Below, in pieces: positions 54,090-64,000 of a DNA stretch of 64,000 nucleotides; position 1 is the first letter of the stretch, and each line of letters opens with the position of its first letter. Below the pieces are notes generated by a model. It searched no databases, was not told the DNA's origin, and saw nothing but the letters and a program-made list of their open reading frames with translations. The DNA is from Pedinophyceae sp. YPF-701 (lineage: Eukaryota; Chlorophyta; Pedinophyceae). A program made the translations under genes and the position numbers. The stretch is taken from NCBI GenBank assembly GCA_916048055.1, contig CAJZHL010000030.1, positions 1,168,796-1,232,795 of the forward strand, in the 5' to 3' direction.

Positions 54090-55759
54090 CGGCCGCGCGT
54101 GTGACAGCGCGTCGTGCGTGCAGGCGACATGCGGCGATCGTTGCGGCGCTGCATCATCAATGGATCCACAATCACTTGCGTCGCCGCGAGTGGGACAGGG
54201 GGCACACCCGTTTACACGCGCTGCGAGCGGAGGCACTTAGGCCCTCGCTGCTGCACGCGCGCTGCCGCGCGTGCGCCCTTGCGGGACGGCGAATGACAGG
54301 TGGGGGGGGAGTCGTCATCTTTCTACTACTTCTTACTTCTGGTCTTTGCCCGCGAACCCGGGGTGTTGTTTGGATCGCGGGGTTTAAACTGTCCGCACGT
54401 GAGGGGGACAGGTTCTTGGTCGCTGGCACGGGCTGCTAGGCGTCGGACCGGCCAGCCACACCGTCCGGCATGGGTGCGTCGTACGGCGCTGGCAGCTGAT
54501 CTGCGGTGAGAGCAGCGTGCACGAGCGGGGGTTTGCGCATCGGGTCGTGCTCAGGAGCACTTTTGGCCGCGCGTGTGCGCAGGCCTCAGCTGCTGCGCAA
54601 GCGCAGCTGGGCTGTTCCTGCGGGCCGGGGGTTGGTCGCTGTCGGGGTCGGGGGGGTCAACGGTGGGTACTCCAGCAGCGGGTACAGAGCGGGGAGGGTG
54701 CGGCGGGGAAACCAAAGGAGTGGCGTCTTGGTTCGACTGCGTGAGGGGAGGCGGGGGTCTGCTGCGTACAGCGTGTGTGCAAATGGACAAAGTGCAGTCG
54801 AAAGGCGAGGGCCTGGCGGCTCTGGTGCGCTCAATCGCGTAGCGGTGGGCGATCGCGACGGGGAACGGCCTCCCGAGGTCTGCGAGGCGGGAATGTCGCT
54901 CCCAGTCGCGACCTGGGCACTTGCGTGCCGTCGCGTTTCGCTTGATCGGCGAGGAGGTTGCCGGCCAGGGAATGCCCGAGATCTTCGGAGGACGTGGGTG
55001 TGCGTGGTCTTGGCACCCGAGCGCGCAAGGCAGTCGTGGCTGCCTGTTGGAGTAGGCGCATTCATTCATGAGTCATTTCATATCATATCATATCGTACAT
55101 GTTTGCACAACAGGTTTTGGTGTTTGAACGCGGTGGGCGGCGCGGGGCCGCGCAGACCTGCGACGTGGGTCGCGTGGGGGGCTTCTGTCAAACGACTGGT
55201 CAAAAGCGGCCAGGGAACACGCAGTGTCTGCATACGACGCGGCGTGCTTCAATGTGCGGAGAGAAGGTCAGGCGCGGTAGGCGGCTCGGGCGAGGGCGCA
55301 GCGGCGCTCGCCCGGGGCCGCACTTCGGGAGCAACCTGGACACGTGCGCGATGACCACCGGCGAGGTGCACGTCCTCTTGTACAAGGGGCAGGGCTGAGT
55401 GGCGAGGGAAGCTGGCCGGGTTGCGGCTAGCGCAAGAACATTTCAGTCGATACGAGGGCAACAGCGGGAACGAAATGTTCTTGACAAGTGTAGGGGCTGG
55501 GCTGCGTGGACACAGGTGCGCACGCGTGGAACACACCGCCGCGCGAGGGCGACGGGGGTTACTGTCGAGGGACGACAAGGCGAGGGAGAGCGGGCCGGAG
55601 ACTGGTACACTGGTCGAGTGCTCGTCCCGAACGCTGCCGCAGCGGCTAGCGTTGCAAGACGCGAACCCTTTGTGCAGGCAAAGGGGGGCTTGGAGGCGGG
55701 GAGGGGGGTGTTGGCGTGCGGGCGCGGTTCGATGGCCTCACGATGGACGGGGGCCGGCC
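54090..55759. other. convergent intergenic region
   Basis: 1.67 kb between the YIF1 stop and the stop of the EF-hand-like gene. No supported gene. It holds an AT-rich tract with TCATATCATATCATATC (~55077-55093) and a 12-bp-arm hairpin at 55433-55483. Confidence 0.5.
55433..55483. repeat. perfect 12-bp inverted repeat
   Basis: Arms CAAGAACATTTC (55433-55444) and GAAATGTTCTTG (55472-55483), 27-nt loop. The arms are AT-rich in GC-rich surroundings. Confidence 0.85.
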
Positions 55760-57740
55760 TTAGACGCCCTGCACGGAGCCCCGGACGGGGTAGCTGGGGC
55801 ATCTGTGGCACGCAGCGGGCGCCACGGAGTGGGAGCGCCTGGACAGGCGCTCAGCGACGGCGCTGGACACGCGCGGCGCGACCTGCGTCGCCACGGACTT
55901 CATCGTAGCGCGCAGGACCTCGACGTCCCCGCCGATGCGCCGGACGTCGTCCAGGGTGAGCGGCGCGCCGGAGTAGCCATTCATGTTTTTCCACCAGTCC
56001 ACGACGCCGAAGAAGTCGAGACGCCCCCCCGCGTGGCGCCTCTCGAGCGTGCGCACGCGCTGCCGGAGGACGCGGATGTGCGCGCTGTCGTGCAGGTCGT
56101 GCACGGCCAGCGCAATGTCCGCGAGGGCGCACGCAGGCACCCCGGTGTCGCCGTGGCGCAGGGCGTCCCGCGTCTCGCGCTCCAGCGCAGCGTAGAAGTA
56201 CGCCAGCGCCTTGAACTCCTCGCTCGTGAGGCCTGCGCGCCGGGAGCGGGGGCAGCATGCGTCGGTCTGACAGAATGACGAGCTGACGTGGCTGCGCCGG
56301 GGTCGCGCGGCGGGGACGGGCCGCGGGCGAGACCGCGGACGTACCGAGCTGCCTTTCGCCCAGGGACGCCCCGAGGCACTCGCAGCTCAGCAGAGCCAGC
56401 TCCGTAGGCGTGGCGGGGTGGAACGCGGCGGCGAGCAGCTCGCGCAGCGTCACGGACGGCCGCGCCTCGCCCAGCGCCGACGTCGGCTCCGCGATGGCCC
56501 GCTTCAGGACCCCCGCGGCCATGCCGAGGTGCTTCGCGCCTTGCCGCTGCGCGAGACCCACCAGCATCGCCCGCGACACCGTGCCGTCGCGCCGCTGCTC
56601 CGCGTTGACCGCCGCGTAGAACAGCCGCGCGAGGCCGCGCACGTCCGACAGCAGCACGCGCCGTTTCGGCCCGACTAGGAAATACGCATTGCGCGTGTCG
56701 TAGCGGCCGCACCCCTCGCCGAGCTGCACGTGCACGCCGCGGATCGCCGACAGCCACGAGCGCTTCTTCGCCTCCGCCGCGGACTCCGCCGGGGCCGGCA
56801 GCGCGGCGTCAGCGGCCATCTGGCGCAGCGCGGCGAGGAGCGCGCTGCGCGACACCTCAAGAGCCACGGAGGGGGCGTGTTTGCTGCCGCTCGCGGCGCG
56901 CTGCAGCGCGACTTCCGTGGAGCCGGCGGGGGAGACGGTGCCGGTCTTCTGCGTCGAGGAGCGGCGGCTCGTGGACGTGCTGAGTGCCCGCAGAGTCGAC
57001 AGCGAGCGCCGGTCCAGGGAGGTGCGCGGGGCCGTGAAGGACCGACCGAAGGAGCCGAGAACGCCCGAAGCGTCGGGCCGCAGCGTCGCGGCCTTCGCTT
57101 CCGCAGCGACCCGCGACCCGGGCTGCCCGCCACGCGGCGACAGCGCATCGCCGTGGCACATCACGACGGCCGAGCGCGGCGCGCCGCCGCCGACGCGAGG
57201 GGCCGCAGGGAGCCCGTCTTCGGGGCCGCGCACGCCGCGCGCCGCCGCAGGGCTGCCGTGCGGCTCAAACATCAAGCCGTCGACTCCGAGCGCAGCCGCT
57301 TCCGGCGGCGCCGGTCCCGCCGCGGCGGCCTTGCCGGCGAACGACGCAGACGCGCGGCGCGACGCGCTCGGCGGCGGGGGACCGCCGTCGATGCCGTGCG
57401 AGGGCGCGTCGGCCCCAGCGTCGTCGTTTTGCGCGGTGCGAGCGTCGGGGCGGCCCCGCTGCTGGCGCCCGCCGCGCTGGGACCGGTCCGCGAAGCGCAG
57501 GCGGTCCTGGGAGGACCGGCGGCCCTGCGAGCGGTCGACGAGCGCCGCGCCGGCGGGGGGAGGGGCGCCCTGGGTGGCTGCGGCGCACGGCAGTTGGGAC
57601 AAGCGCAGGGCGGCAGCGGGGGCGCCGGCTGCGTTGGTGGCGCCTGCGAAGGCGGTGGCCTTGTGCGTGGCTGGCACCGAGGAGCTGGTTCGCGGGGGCG
57701 TGGACTGCTCCGGGAGCGCGTGATCCCGTCGATGACTCAT
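55760..57740 (-). CDS. unrecognised protein with degenerate EF-hand-like segments
   Basis: Exons 56345-57740 and 55760-56232 join in phase 1 (donor GTACGT) to 622 residues. The first ~300 residues are disordered, rich in Ala, Gly, Pro, Ser and Arg, with Ser/Arg patches (SLDRRSLSTLRAL). A folded part starts near ~355 (SALLAALRQMAADAALP, GRYDTRNAYFLVGP). Segments such as NAEQRRDGTVSRAMLVGLAQ and later GGRLDFFGVVDWWKNMNG have the shape of EF-hand helices and loops in flagellar EF-hand proteins, but the calcium ligands at the loop positions are mostly missing. No membrane segment. It may be a ciliary calcium-response type protein that lost binding, but this is a guess; the gene is real by exon continuity and amino-acid composition. 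Confidence 0.6.
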
Positions 57741-59005
57741 CTGAGCTCTCTGCGGGTCGCAGGCGGTCGCGGGGTGCGTAGGCCGTGATCGGGGCGCGGA
57801 GGCGAGAAGGCTGTAGTATGTGTGGGCGGAATTTGCGGAAATCACGGAAAATCGCGCGCGAGGGACCGCGTGGCGCTCGGCGGCGACGGGGGGGCACGTC
57901 GCGATTCCGTCCTGCAGGAAAGGCGGCCGCGCGGCCTCGCACGCACCTCGGCTCCGTCAGTTCTCGCGCCATCCGTTCCGCCGCTTGGATGTATCGCGCG
58001 CGCGCAACGTTCCGCCGTCTCGCGAAGTCGTCGCACGGCGCCTGGAAGCCGCGGGGAGGGGGGGGCAGAGCCTCCAATTCGACGCAAACGATGGTCGAGC
58101 AGGCTCTCAGCTTGAAGTGCGCCCTGGGCCGCACGTCAGGGGCGCAATCGCGGCTTCCAGGCCGCGCGCGGGGGCCTGGCAGTGCCCACCCCCAGGCTTA
58201 TGTAACGCCGCCCGCGCAGGCGGCACAAGTCGGACCGCGACGCGCAGCTGGTAGAGAAACACAGCGTTCACCGCCGCGTGCGCTTTGCGCGCCCAGAACG
58301 CGAGCGAGCGATGACGGCGAGCCTCAGTGCTACAGCAGCTGTGACTCATGCGCGCATCGCATGCGCAGTGGGGGTCGGCGTGGAGTGCCGTGCCGCCCAC
58401 TCGACCTGCGCCTGATGGGGGCATCGAGCGGGCACGTCCTTTGCGGGGGGGAGGTCCGGCAGGGAGGCCGCGCTGCCTCATACCATTGCTGTCGTCAACT
58501 GCCCCGGGACACGTCGCGAGCGGTCCACTTCGGGCGACGCGGTGCGTGTACGCGCGAAATTCCGTCTGAGAGAAATCTCCGTCGACCACAACAAGGCTAG
58601 TTGGCGGCTGTTCGGAGCCACGCGCGCTGTTGCCGCGACGGCCTGCAGTTTATGGTGACTCACCGCACGCGCTGCGTGGCGCGTACGTAGGTGCGAACGA
58701 GCTGCCCAACGCGCCTCTTTGCCCGCCCGCGATGTGTATTCCGCGCGTTGACTCTTAGATTCGCGCATCTGTGGCCCGCAAACCCCGCGACGACTTTCAG
58801 TGCCAGTGATGCTGAAACGCGGCGCCTTGCTCCGCGCGCCGGGCCCGGTCCGACCAGCGCGCGCTCTCGTGCGTTGCGCTGAGCTCGGAGGGCGCCTGCG
58901 AGGGCCCGCGCGGCCAGACTGTCCGGGCCGGACGAGCGGCGACGTCACGTTCCACAACTACGGCGAGGAGCGGTCGCCCTCTGCGCAGGAGATGCGAGCG
59001 TTTCG
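57741..59005. promoter_or_regulatory. shared upstream region of two divergent genes
   Basis: 1.27 kb separating the start codons of the EF-hand-like gene (-) and the multi-PAS gene (+). No supported gene and no repeated element seen. Confidence 0.4.
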
Positions 59006-62000
59006 ATGAGCGGCTTCGGGGACGCGGGAGAGGACGCCCCGCATGCGGACGGGATCCCCAGGCCCGGGGCCGCGCAGCCCGAGGCCGGACAGCTCGCAAG
59101 GGAGCTGCACCAGTGCTTGCTGCGCGGCCTGACGAAGGTCGAACGGCTCGCGAGCTTGCGGCACGAAGAGAGCCTCGACGTACTCGATCGGCTCGAGTGC
59201 CTGGAGGTGCGTCAAGGCCCGGCAACGCGCCCGGACGCTCTCTTGCTGGCCCAGCCGCTCCCGCCCACCGCGATTGCGGCCTGCAGAGCCCGAATCCTCG
59301 CAATCCGCGTGCTTCTTTGCCATACTGCGGATCCTGTGCCTCGCTTTGCGGCATCTTTTCATGACTTTCGGCCGCGATGGAGAGGTCCCTTGGGGCAAGA
59401 CTGGCACCCAGGCTGCCCCGGCTGTCGCGCAACGCCAGCGCCGCCCCGCGACGTCGCGATGGGCCCATCGTCGCGGCCTGGCGCCCAGGGCGGCGCCAGG
59501 CAGCTACCTCGCCCGGACCAGCCGCCAGTGGGGCCCCAGCTTTCCTCTGGCGGTCGTTCTCAACCCGGAGGCTGGCGCCGTCACGCTCGGCCGCCGCGTG
59601 CCCGTGCCGCGTGCAGAAGCTTCCGTCGCAACTCTTCATCCTCACGGAGCTCGACGGACGCATCATCTATGCCTCTCCGTCGGCGCCAATCGTCCTCGGG
59701 CAGTCGGCTGCGTCCCTGCGCGGGCGGCCCGTACACTCCCTCCTCCTCCTCAACGACGGCATCGAGGTAATTCCCCGCTTTTTCCCGCATCGCCGACGAC
59801 CGCGACGGTCCTCCCGCGCACACACGCGCCCGCGGCGGTCCTTTCCCAGACGTGCTAGGCAAGGGTCCACTCCCCGCCGCGAACGTCCAACCGCGCAACG
59901 TGCAACCGGCCTCGCCCCGCCCCCCGCGCGCGCAGCTCGCCCACCGCTACATCCACAACAGGCAGCTCCTCGGGGAGGGCTCGCATCCAGATGGTCTCAC
60001 CGACTGGCCTCTTGACGTCACGCTGCCCCCCACCTCCCCCGTCGACACCGACGTCAACGTGCACAGGTGCGGCGCTGCGGCTCCGTGCCGGCGCTCACGC
60101 GCCCAGACGGCGCCGCGAGCCCGCGGCCGAGGCTGCGTCCGCCGCACACGCGCGATGCCGGCGGCCGACGACGCAACCGCTGCTGGCCGTGCGCGCAGGG
60201 TCGAGCTGTCGGCGCAGTGGGTGCCGTGCGATGCGTCGATGCGACAGGACTGGGACTCCGTGGGCACGGCGCCGCAGCGCGGCGCCGCGAAGCGCCTCGG
60301 CTCGCCCTGGCGTGTGTGCGTAGTGATCTCACTGCGGTTCGACCGCATCGAGGACGCAGCGGGGCAGGACTGCGTGGGCAGCCCAGGCATCATCAGGGCG
60401 TGCAGGTGCGCGCGAGGACGCCCCGCGCGGCCTCACCCGACGCACACCGCTTCTGCCGCGCGCCGCACAGCCTGAAGGCGCCGCGTGGGGTTGACGCGGT
60501 CCGCGCCCTCTTCCGGCCCCCCTCCGTGTCGTCGCAGGGACTTCCCGATCACTCCGGTGGTCGATCCGACGGCCCCGAGGCGGGAGGAGGTGGCGAAAGC
60601 GAGTATGTATCGCATGCGGGACCTGCCGGCGGACAGGGAGGGCGAGGCGGCCCAGGAAGCGCCGTGGGTGTACCCGCGCGGGGACCCGCGCGGCGAGCCG
60701 CCGCAGGACACGCTGGTCGACCAGATCGCGCGCGCTGCGTGTCCGGGGCTGCTGCTCGACGCCGACGGCACGGTGCTCGCCGCCACGCAGCTGCACCCGG
60801 CGCTCCGCGAGGACGTGGTGGGGAAGCGGCTGGAGGTCGTCGTCGCGGAGAGCGACAGAGAGGCCGTGCGCGGGATGCTGGGTGGGGGGACTGATTCGAG
60901 CCCAGTCTTCCTGACGCTGTCGCTGTGCTGTCCGGGACGGCGCAGGACCGCGTCGGGCGCCGCGGAGGAGTGGCAGCCGTTCGAGTGCCTGGTGTTCGCG
61001 GTGCCGCAGGGGGCGCGGGGCGCGGGCCGGCTCGTGGCGGCGGTGGCGCCCCGAGGACACCACAACTCTGCGGTGCGACTTGGGACGCGTCTCGCAGCGC
61101 TGATGGCCACGGTGCCGGCGTACGTGTTCCGGACTGACACGTTCCTCAACGTCCGGTCGGCCTCCGCCTCGTATTACCACGCCTGCTGCTTCGAAGGTGC
61201 GCCCCCGACCACTGAAACATATTACTTTTATTATTATAAATACACACAGTCCACTCATAGAACTGTACATCAACACACACACGACTCATCGGTCCCTGTC
61301 CGCGCAATGGCTCCCGCCGCAGCTCTTTCCAGTTGCCGGCCGCGGCCTGCCATGCTCCCACCCCGCGCCCCGGACCCGCGTCCCCCGCAGAGCAAGACGT
61401 GGTCGGGCTCCCGGTGACCGCGGGCCTGCTCCAGGACGACCAGCCCGTCCTGCGGACCGCAGTCACAAACCTCATGCGGCAGGCATACGAGCAGCTGTCG
61501 AGCCGCGTGTCGCAGGCCAGCGCCGACGACGCGACGGTGCGGATGTCCAGCGGGGGCGGCGAGTGGGCCGAGGACGAGATGCCGCTTCCCGACGGCGCGC
61601 TCCCGCCACGCGCGGCGCACGCCAGCGTGCGCCTGACGTCAGCGGTGTCCTACCGGCGGAGGGTCCGTGGCATGGTGAGCGCGCAGCCCCGCTTGGCGCG
61701 TCGCCGCGGAGACCACGCACGTGGCCCGTGCGTCCGCGGTCCACGCCCTCGCGCGCGCCGTGCCTCGATGAACGGCACGAAACGCGCGCTGGTGTTGACG
61801 ATGTGTCAAACTGGTTTGCGTTTCATTGCAGCTGGTGCGCGTGGACGCGACGGTCGTGGTGATCAGCCCCGCGAGCTACCACTTGGATATCGTGGTGTTC
61901 GAGGTGCCGAAGCTCGACGACGACACGAGGGCGTTCCTCCCCACGTGTCCCGACGGCCTCGAGGCGGTGGCCTGCGACGCCGGCGCCGACGCAACCCGCG

Positions 62001-64000
62001 GCGACGACCGCGCGGAGGCCGGCGGTGACCGCGACGACAGCGACGGGGCGGATGCGGCGGCGGTGGCGCGCGAGGGGCCCATGCACGCCCTGAAGCGGCA
62101 GCTTGAAACCACCGTGCAACAGCTCGAGGGCGCGATGGCGAACATCCTCGAGCGCGAGGGCCCTGCGGCGTGCCAGATACTGGCGGGCCTCGATCGCCTG
62201 AGCTGTGCGTCCCCGGCCCCTATCTGCATCATATACGGCGTGATGTCGCTCGCTTCTTGATTGCGGCGGTGCGGATGTCGTTGCGAGCGTTGCGTTTGCT
62301 CGCGCTGCATCTGTGTGCGTCCGGCGCCTCATTCGGGCCGCCTCCGCTCTCGTCCGCGCCGCAGCGGCCGCGTTCTTCGTCACGGACGCGGCCACCGAGC
62401 TCCGGCACGCCAGCGTCGGCATGAAGCGCATGTGGGGAGTCGGACCGGATAAAGTGCGGTCGCTGCACGAGCTCGTCACGGGGCAGGCGGCCGAGGCCGG
62501 CGCGGAGGTCTACAAGGTCGACGTCAAGTCCGTGCGCGCGGGGCTCCTGCCCTACAACGTCCTCAGCACGTGCTGGTGGAGCGCGGCGCGCGACGGCGCG
62601 GCGTTCCCGGTGGCGACGGGCGTGGCGCTCAGCGTGGGCGCGCGCGGGGACATCCGCGTCGGCGCGTACGCGCGCGAGGCAGGGGACTTCGCGCTCGGCC
62701 TGCCCTGGGCGGCCCCGCCGCCGTACACGGCCGGGTGCGGCGTCGACACCGTAACGCTGACCGTCAGCAAGGCGGGCTCCGTGCAGCGGTGCTCCGGGAA
62801 CGCGGCCCCGCTGCTCGGCAGGAAGATGCGCGAGGTCGTCGCCTCGCTTTTCCTCGACCTCGTCCACAAGTCGGACCGCAGCCGCATCGCCTCTGCCTTT
62901 GCCAGTGTCGCGATGGCTCCCGACCCCACGCACGTCTCCGCGCGGCTCCTCGTGCGCGTCCGGCGCGCGCTGATGCTCGACCGCCGCGTCCACGGCAGCT
63001 CGAGCGGCACGGGCGCGACGGACAGCCCGGTCGGCGCGCAGCCGCGGTGGGCGACCGCCACCACGGCGCGCACGTCGTCGAGCGCGGGAGGGCTGACGCG
63101 GAGCTCGGGCGCGGGCGTGGAGTCCGCGGAGGGGTCGGGCCGGTCGCGCGGGTTCCAGCACCAGGTGCAGAAGGTCGCGCTCGTCGACATCACCGCGGCT
63201 CCGGGCGACGCCGGGCGCGGAGCCGTCGTGATACAGATGTCTGACGTTACGCGCGCCGTGGACTGCCTCGCGCTCCGGGCGGTGGTGGAGGCGATCGAGG
63301 ACGTCTGTCCGACGCCGATCCTCTCGCTCGACGCGGACGGCAACGTCGTGCGGGCGTCCGCGAACAGCGTCGCGTGGCTCGGGGGGCAGGCCGCAAGCGC
63401 GCTGCTTCAGAGAGTCGCGCCCGAGGTGGCGGGCGGGATCCGCGCGATGGACGAGTCCGCGAAGCGCGCCCTCGCGTCGCCGCGCAGCGGCGCGGACCTG
63501 ATCGGCCCGCCCCGGGGTGGCGGGGGGGGTTGGAGGGGGTGTCGGTACCCCCTGGTCAGCCCCTGCTGCGAGGTCCAGCGGCTGTGGCTGCGGAACGCGG
63601 ACGGCGACCGCACGAGCCCGCGCGAAGGTCTCGCGGTGATTCGGCCGTGCAGCGACGCTGCCGCCGGCGCCGCGTCCAGCCAGCCGCACCACATCAGCGC
63701 CGGCAACATCATCGCGCTGCGCGACATTTTGAAGAGGATGCCGGGCGTCAGCCTGCACTCGCTGCTCGCAGCGACGCCCGCGCAGCAGGGCTCGCCCACG
63801 CCGGGCAGGGTCCCGCCCGGGCACCCCCCCGCGCAGCACCACAACGCACCAAGCGCTCCCGCGGCCCGTCCTGGCGCGGTGCCTCGCGACGACGCGCCGC
63901 TGCTGCCGCCGGCGCGCGGCCCGCACGCAGCGCGCGGGCCGGACGCGCCCGCGCGGCCCCTGCGGCCGCGGCCCAGCGGCGAGAGGCTGGTCGGCCGCCT
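59006..64000 (+). CDS. large multi-PAS-domain protein, 3' end outside the window
   Basis: Exons 59006-59206, 59617-59766, 59936-60066, 60199-60405, 60538-61196, 61391-61674, 61832-62204 and 62365-64000+ join in phase (seven introns) and the frame is still open at the window end (over 1200 residues). The start is MSGFGDAGEDAPHADGIPRP. PAS-type sensor modules recur: QLFILTELDGRIIYASPSAP then LGQSAASLRGRPVHSLL (exon 2), ACPGLLLDADGTVLAATQLH (exon 5), FFVTDAATELRHASVGMKRM (exon 8 start) and DVCPTPILSLDADGNVVRAS (near 63300). Each has the typical I-x-x-x-DG-x-I/V-x-x-A/S pattern. No kinase, cyclase or cofactor Cys (LOV GXNCRFLQ) is seen in this part. PAS domains sense light, redox or small ligands; effector and signal are unknown since the 3' end is missing. 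Intron 5 holds an AT-rich patch. Confidence 0.75.

Overview
This window is nuclear DNA of a GC-rich eukaryote with spliceosomal introns, most likely a unicellular alga or related protist. Reasons: most genes are broken by short introns (about 70-450 nt, a few longer) whose exons join in phase to give recognisable proteins; the proteins are eukaryote-specific (kinesin-14, YIF1, TEX264-like, SAP30BP-like, nuclear NDUFS8, PPM1G-like PP2C, ERCC6L2-like SNF2, ASNSD1). A plant/alga-type coclaurine N-methyltransferase-like enzyme and proteins of ciliary type fit a flagellated alga, but the species cannot be named from the sequence. Very high GC makes long shadow ORFs on both strands; these were discarded unless splicing, motifs or homology supported them.

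Layout: 3-2222 (+) 3' part of a large unrecognised beta-rich protein. 2814-10236 (+) a five-exon gene for a ~2127-residue FG-GAP/integrin-alpha-like type I membrane protein with an internal 2607-bp duplication, part of it freshly homogenised. 11076-13731 (-) ciliary-type protein with F-x-P-x-I repeats. 15572-18323 (-) CKAP2-like protein with a C-terminal SAP domain. 19127-20860 (+) TEX264-like ER protein. 21137-23202 (-) coclaurine N-methyltransferase-like enzyme. 23987-25235 (-) NDUFS8 of complex I. 25587-28087 (+) PPM1G-like phosphatase. 29410-33144 (+) ERCC6L2-like SNF2 ATPase. 33398-37650 (-) kinesin-14. 38089-39871 (-) PRC-barrel protein. 41224-41876 (+) possible small membrane protein. 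~43118-45315 (+) leucine-rich-repeat protein. 45603-47199 (-) HAD phosphatase of the phosphoglycolate phosphatase family. 48753-49721 (+) SAP30BP-like protein. 49973-51682 (-) ASNSD1. 52261-54089 (+) YIF1. 55760-57740 (-) protein with degenerate EF-hand-like segments. 59006-end (+) multi-PAS protein running off the window.

The genes do not form one pathway. They are independent housekeeping, trafficking, cytoskeletal and signalling genes in mostly alternating orientation: convergent pairs lie about 250-290 bp apart, while several divergent pairs share a 350-800 bp upstream region.

The most striking signal is in the splicing. Of about 46 introns I could place by reading-frame and protein continuity, 7 start with GC instead of GT (usual genomes ~1%), and the commonest donors are |GTGCG and |GCACGC, sharing C at +4 and G at +5. 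Also notable are the gene-conversion block in the FG-GAP gene, a 67-nt-arm hairpin inside a kinesin intron, a small family of dispersed repeats, and three isolated frame breaks that are either assembly indels or unrecognised introns.
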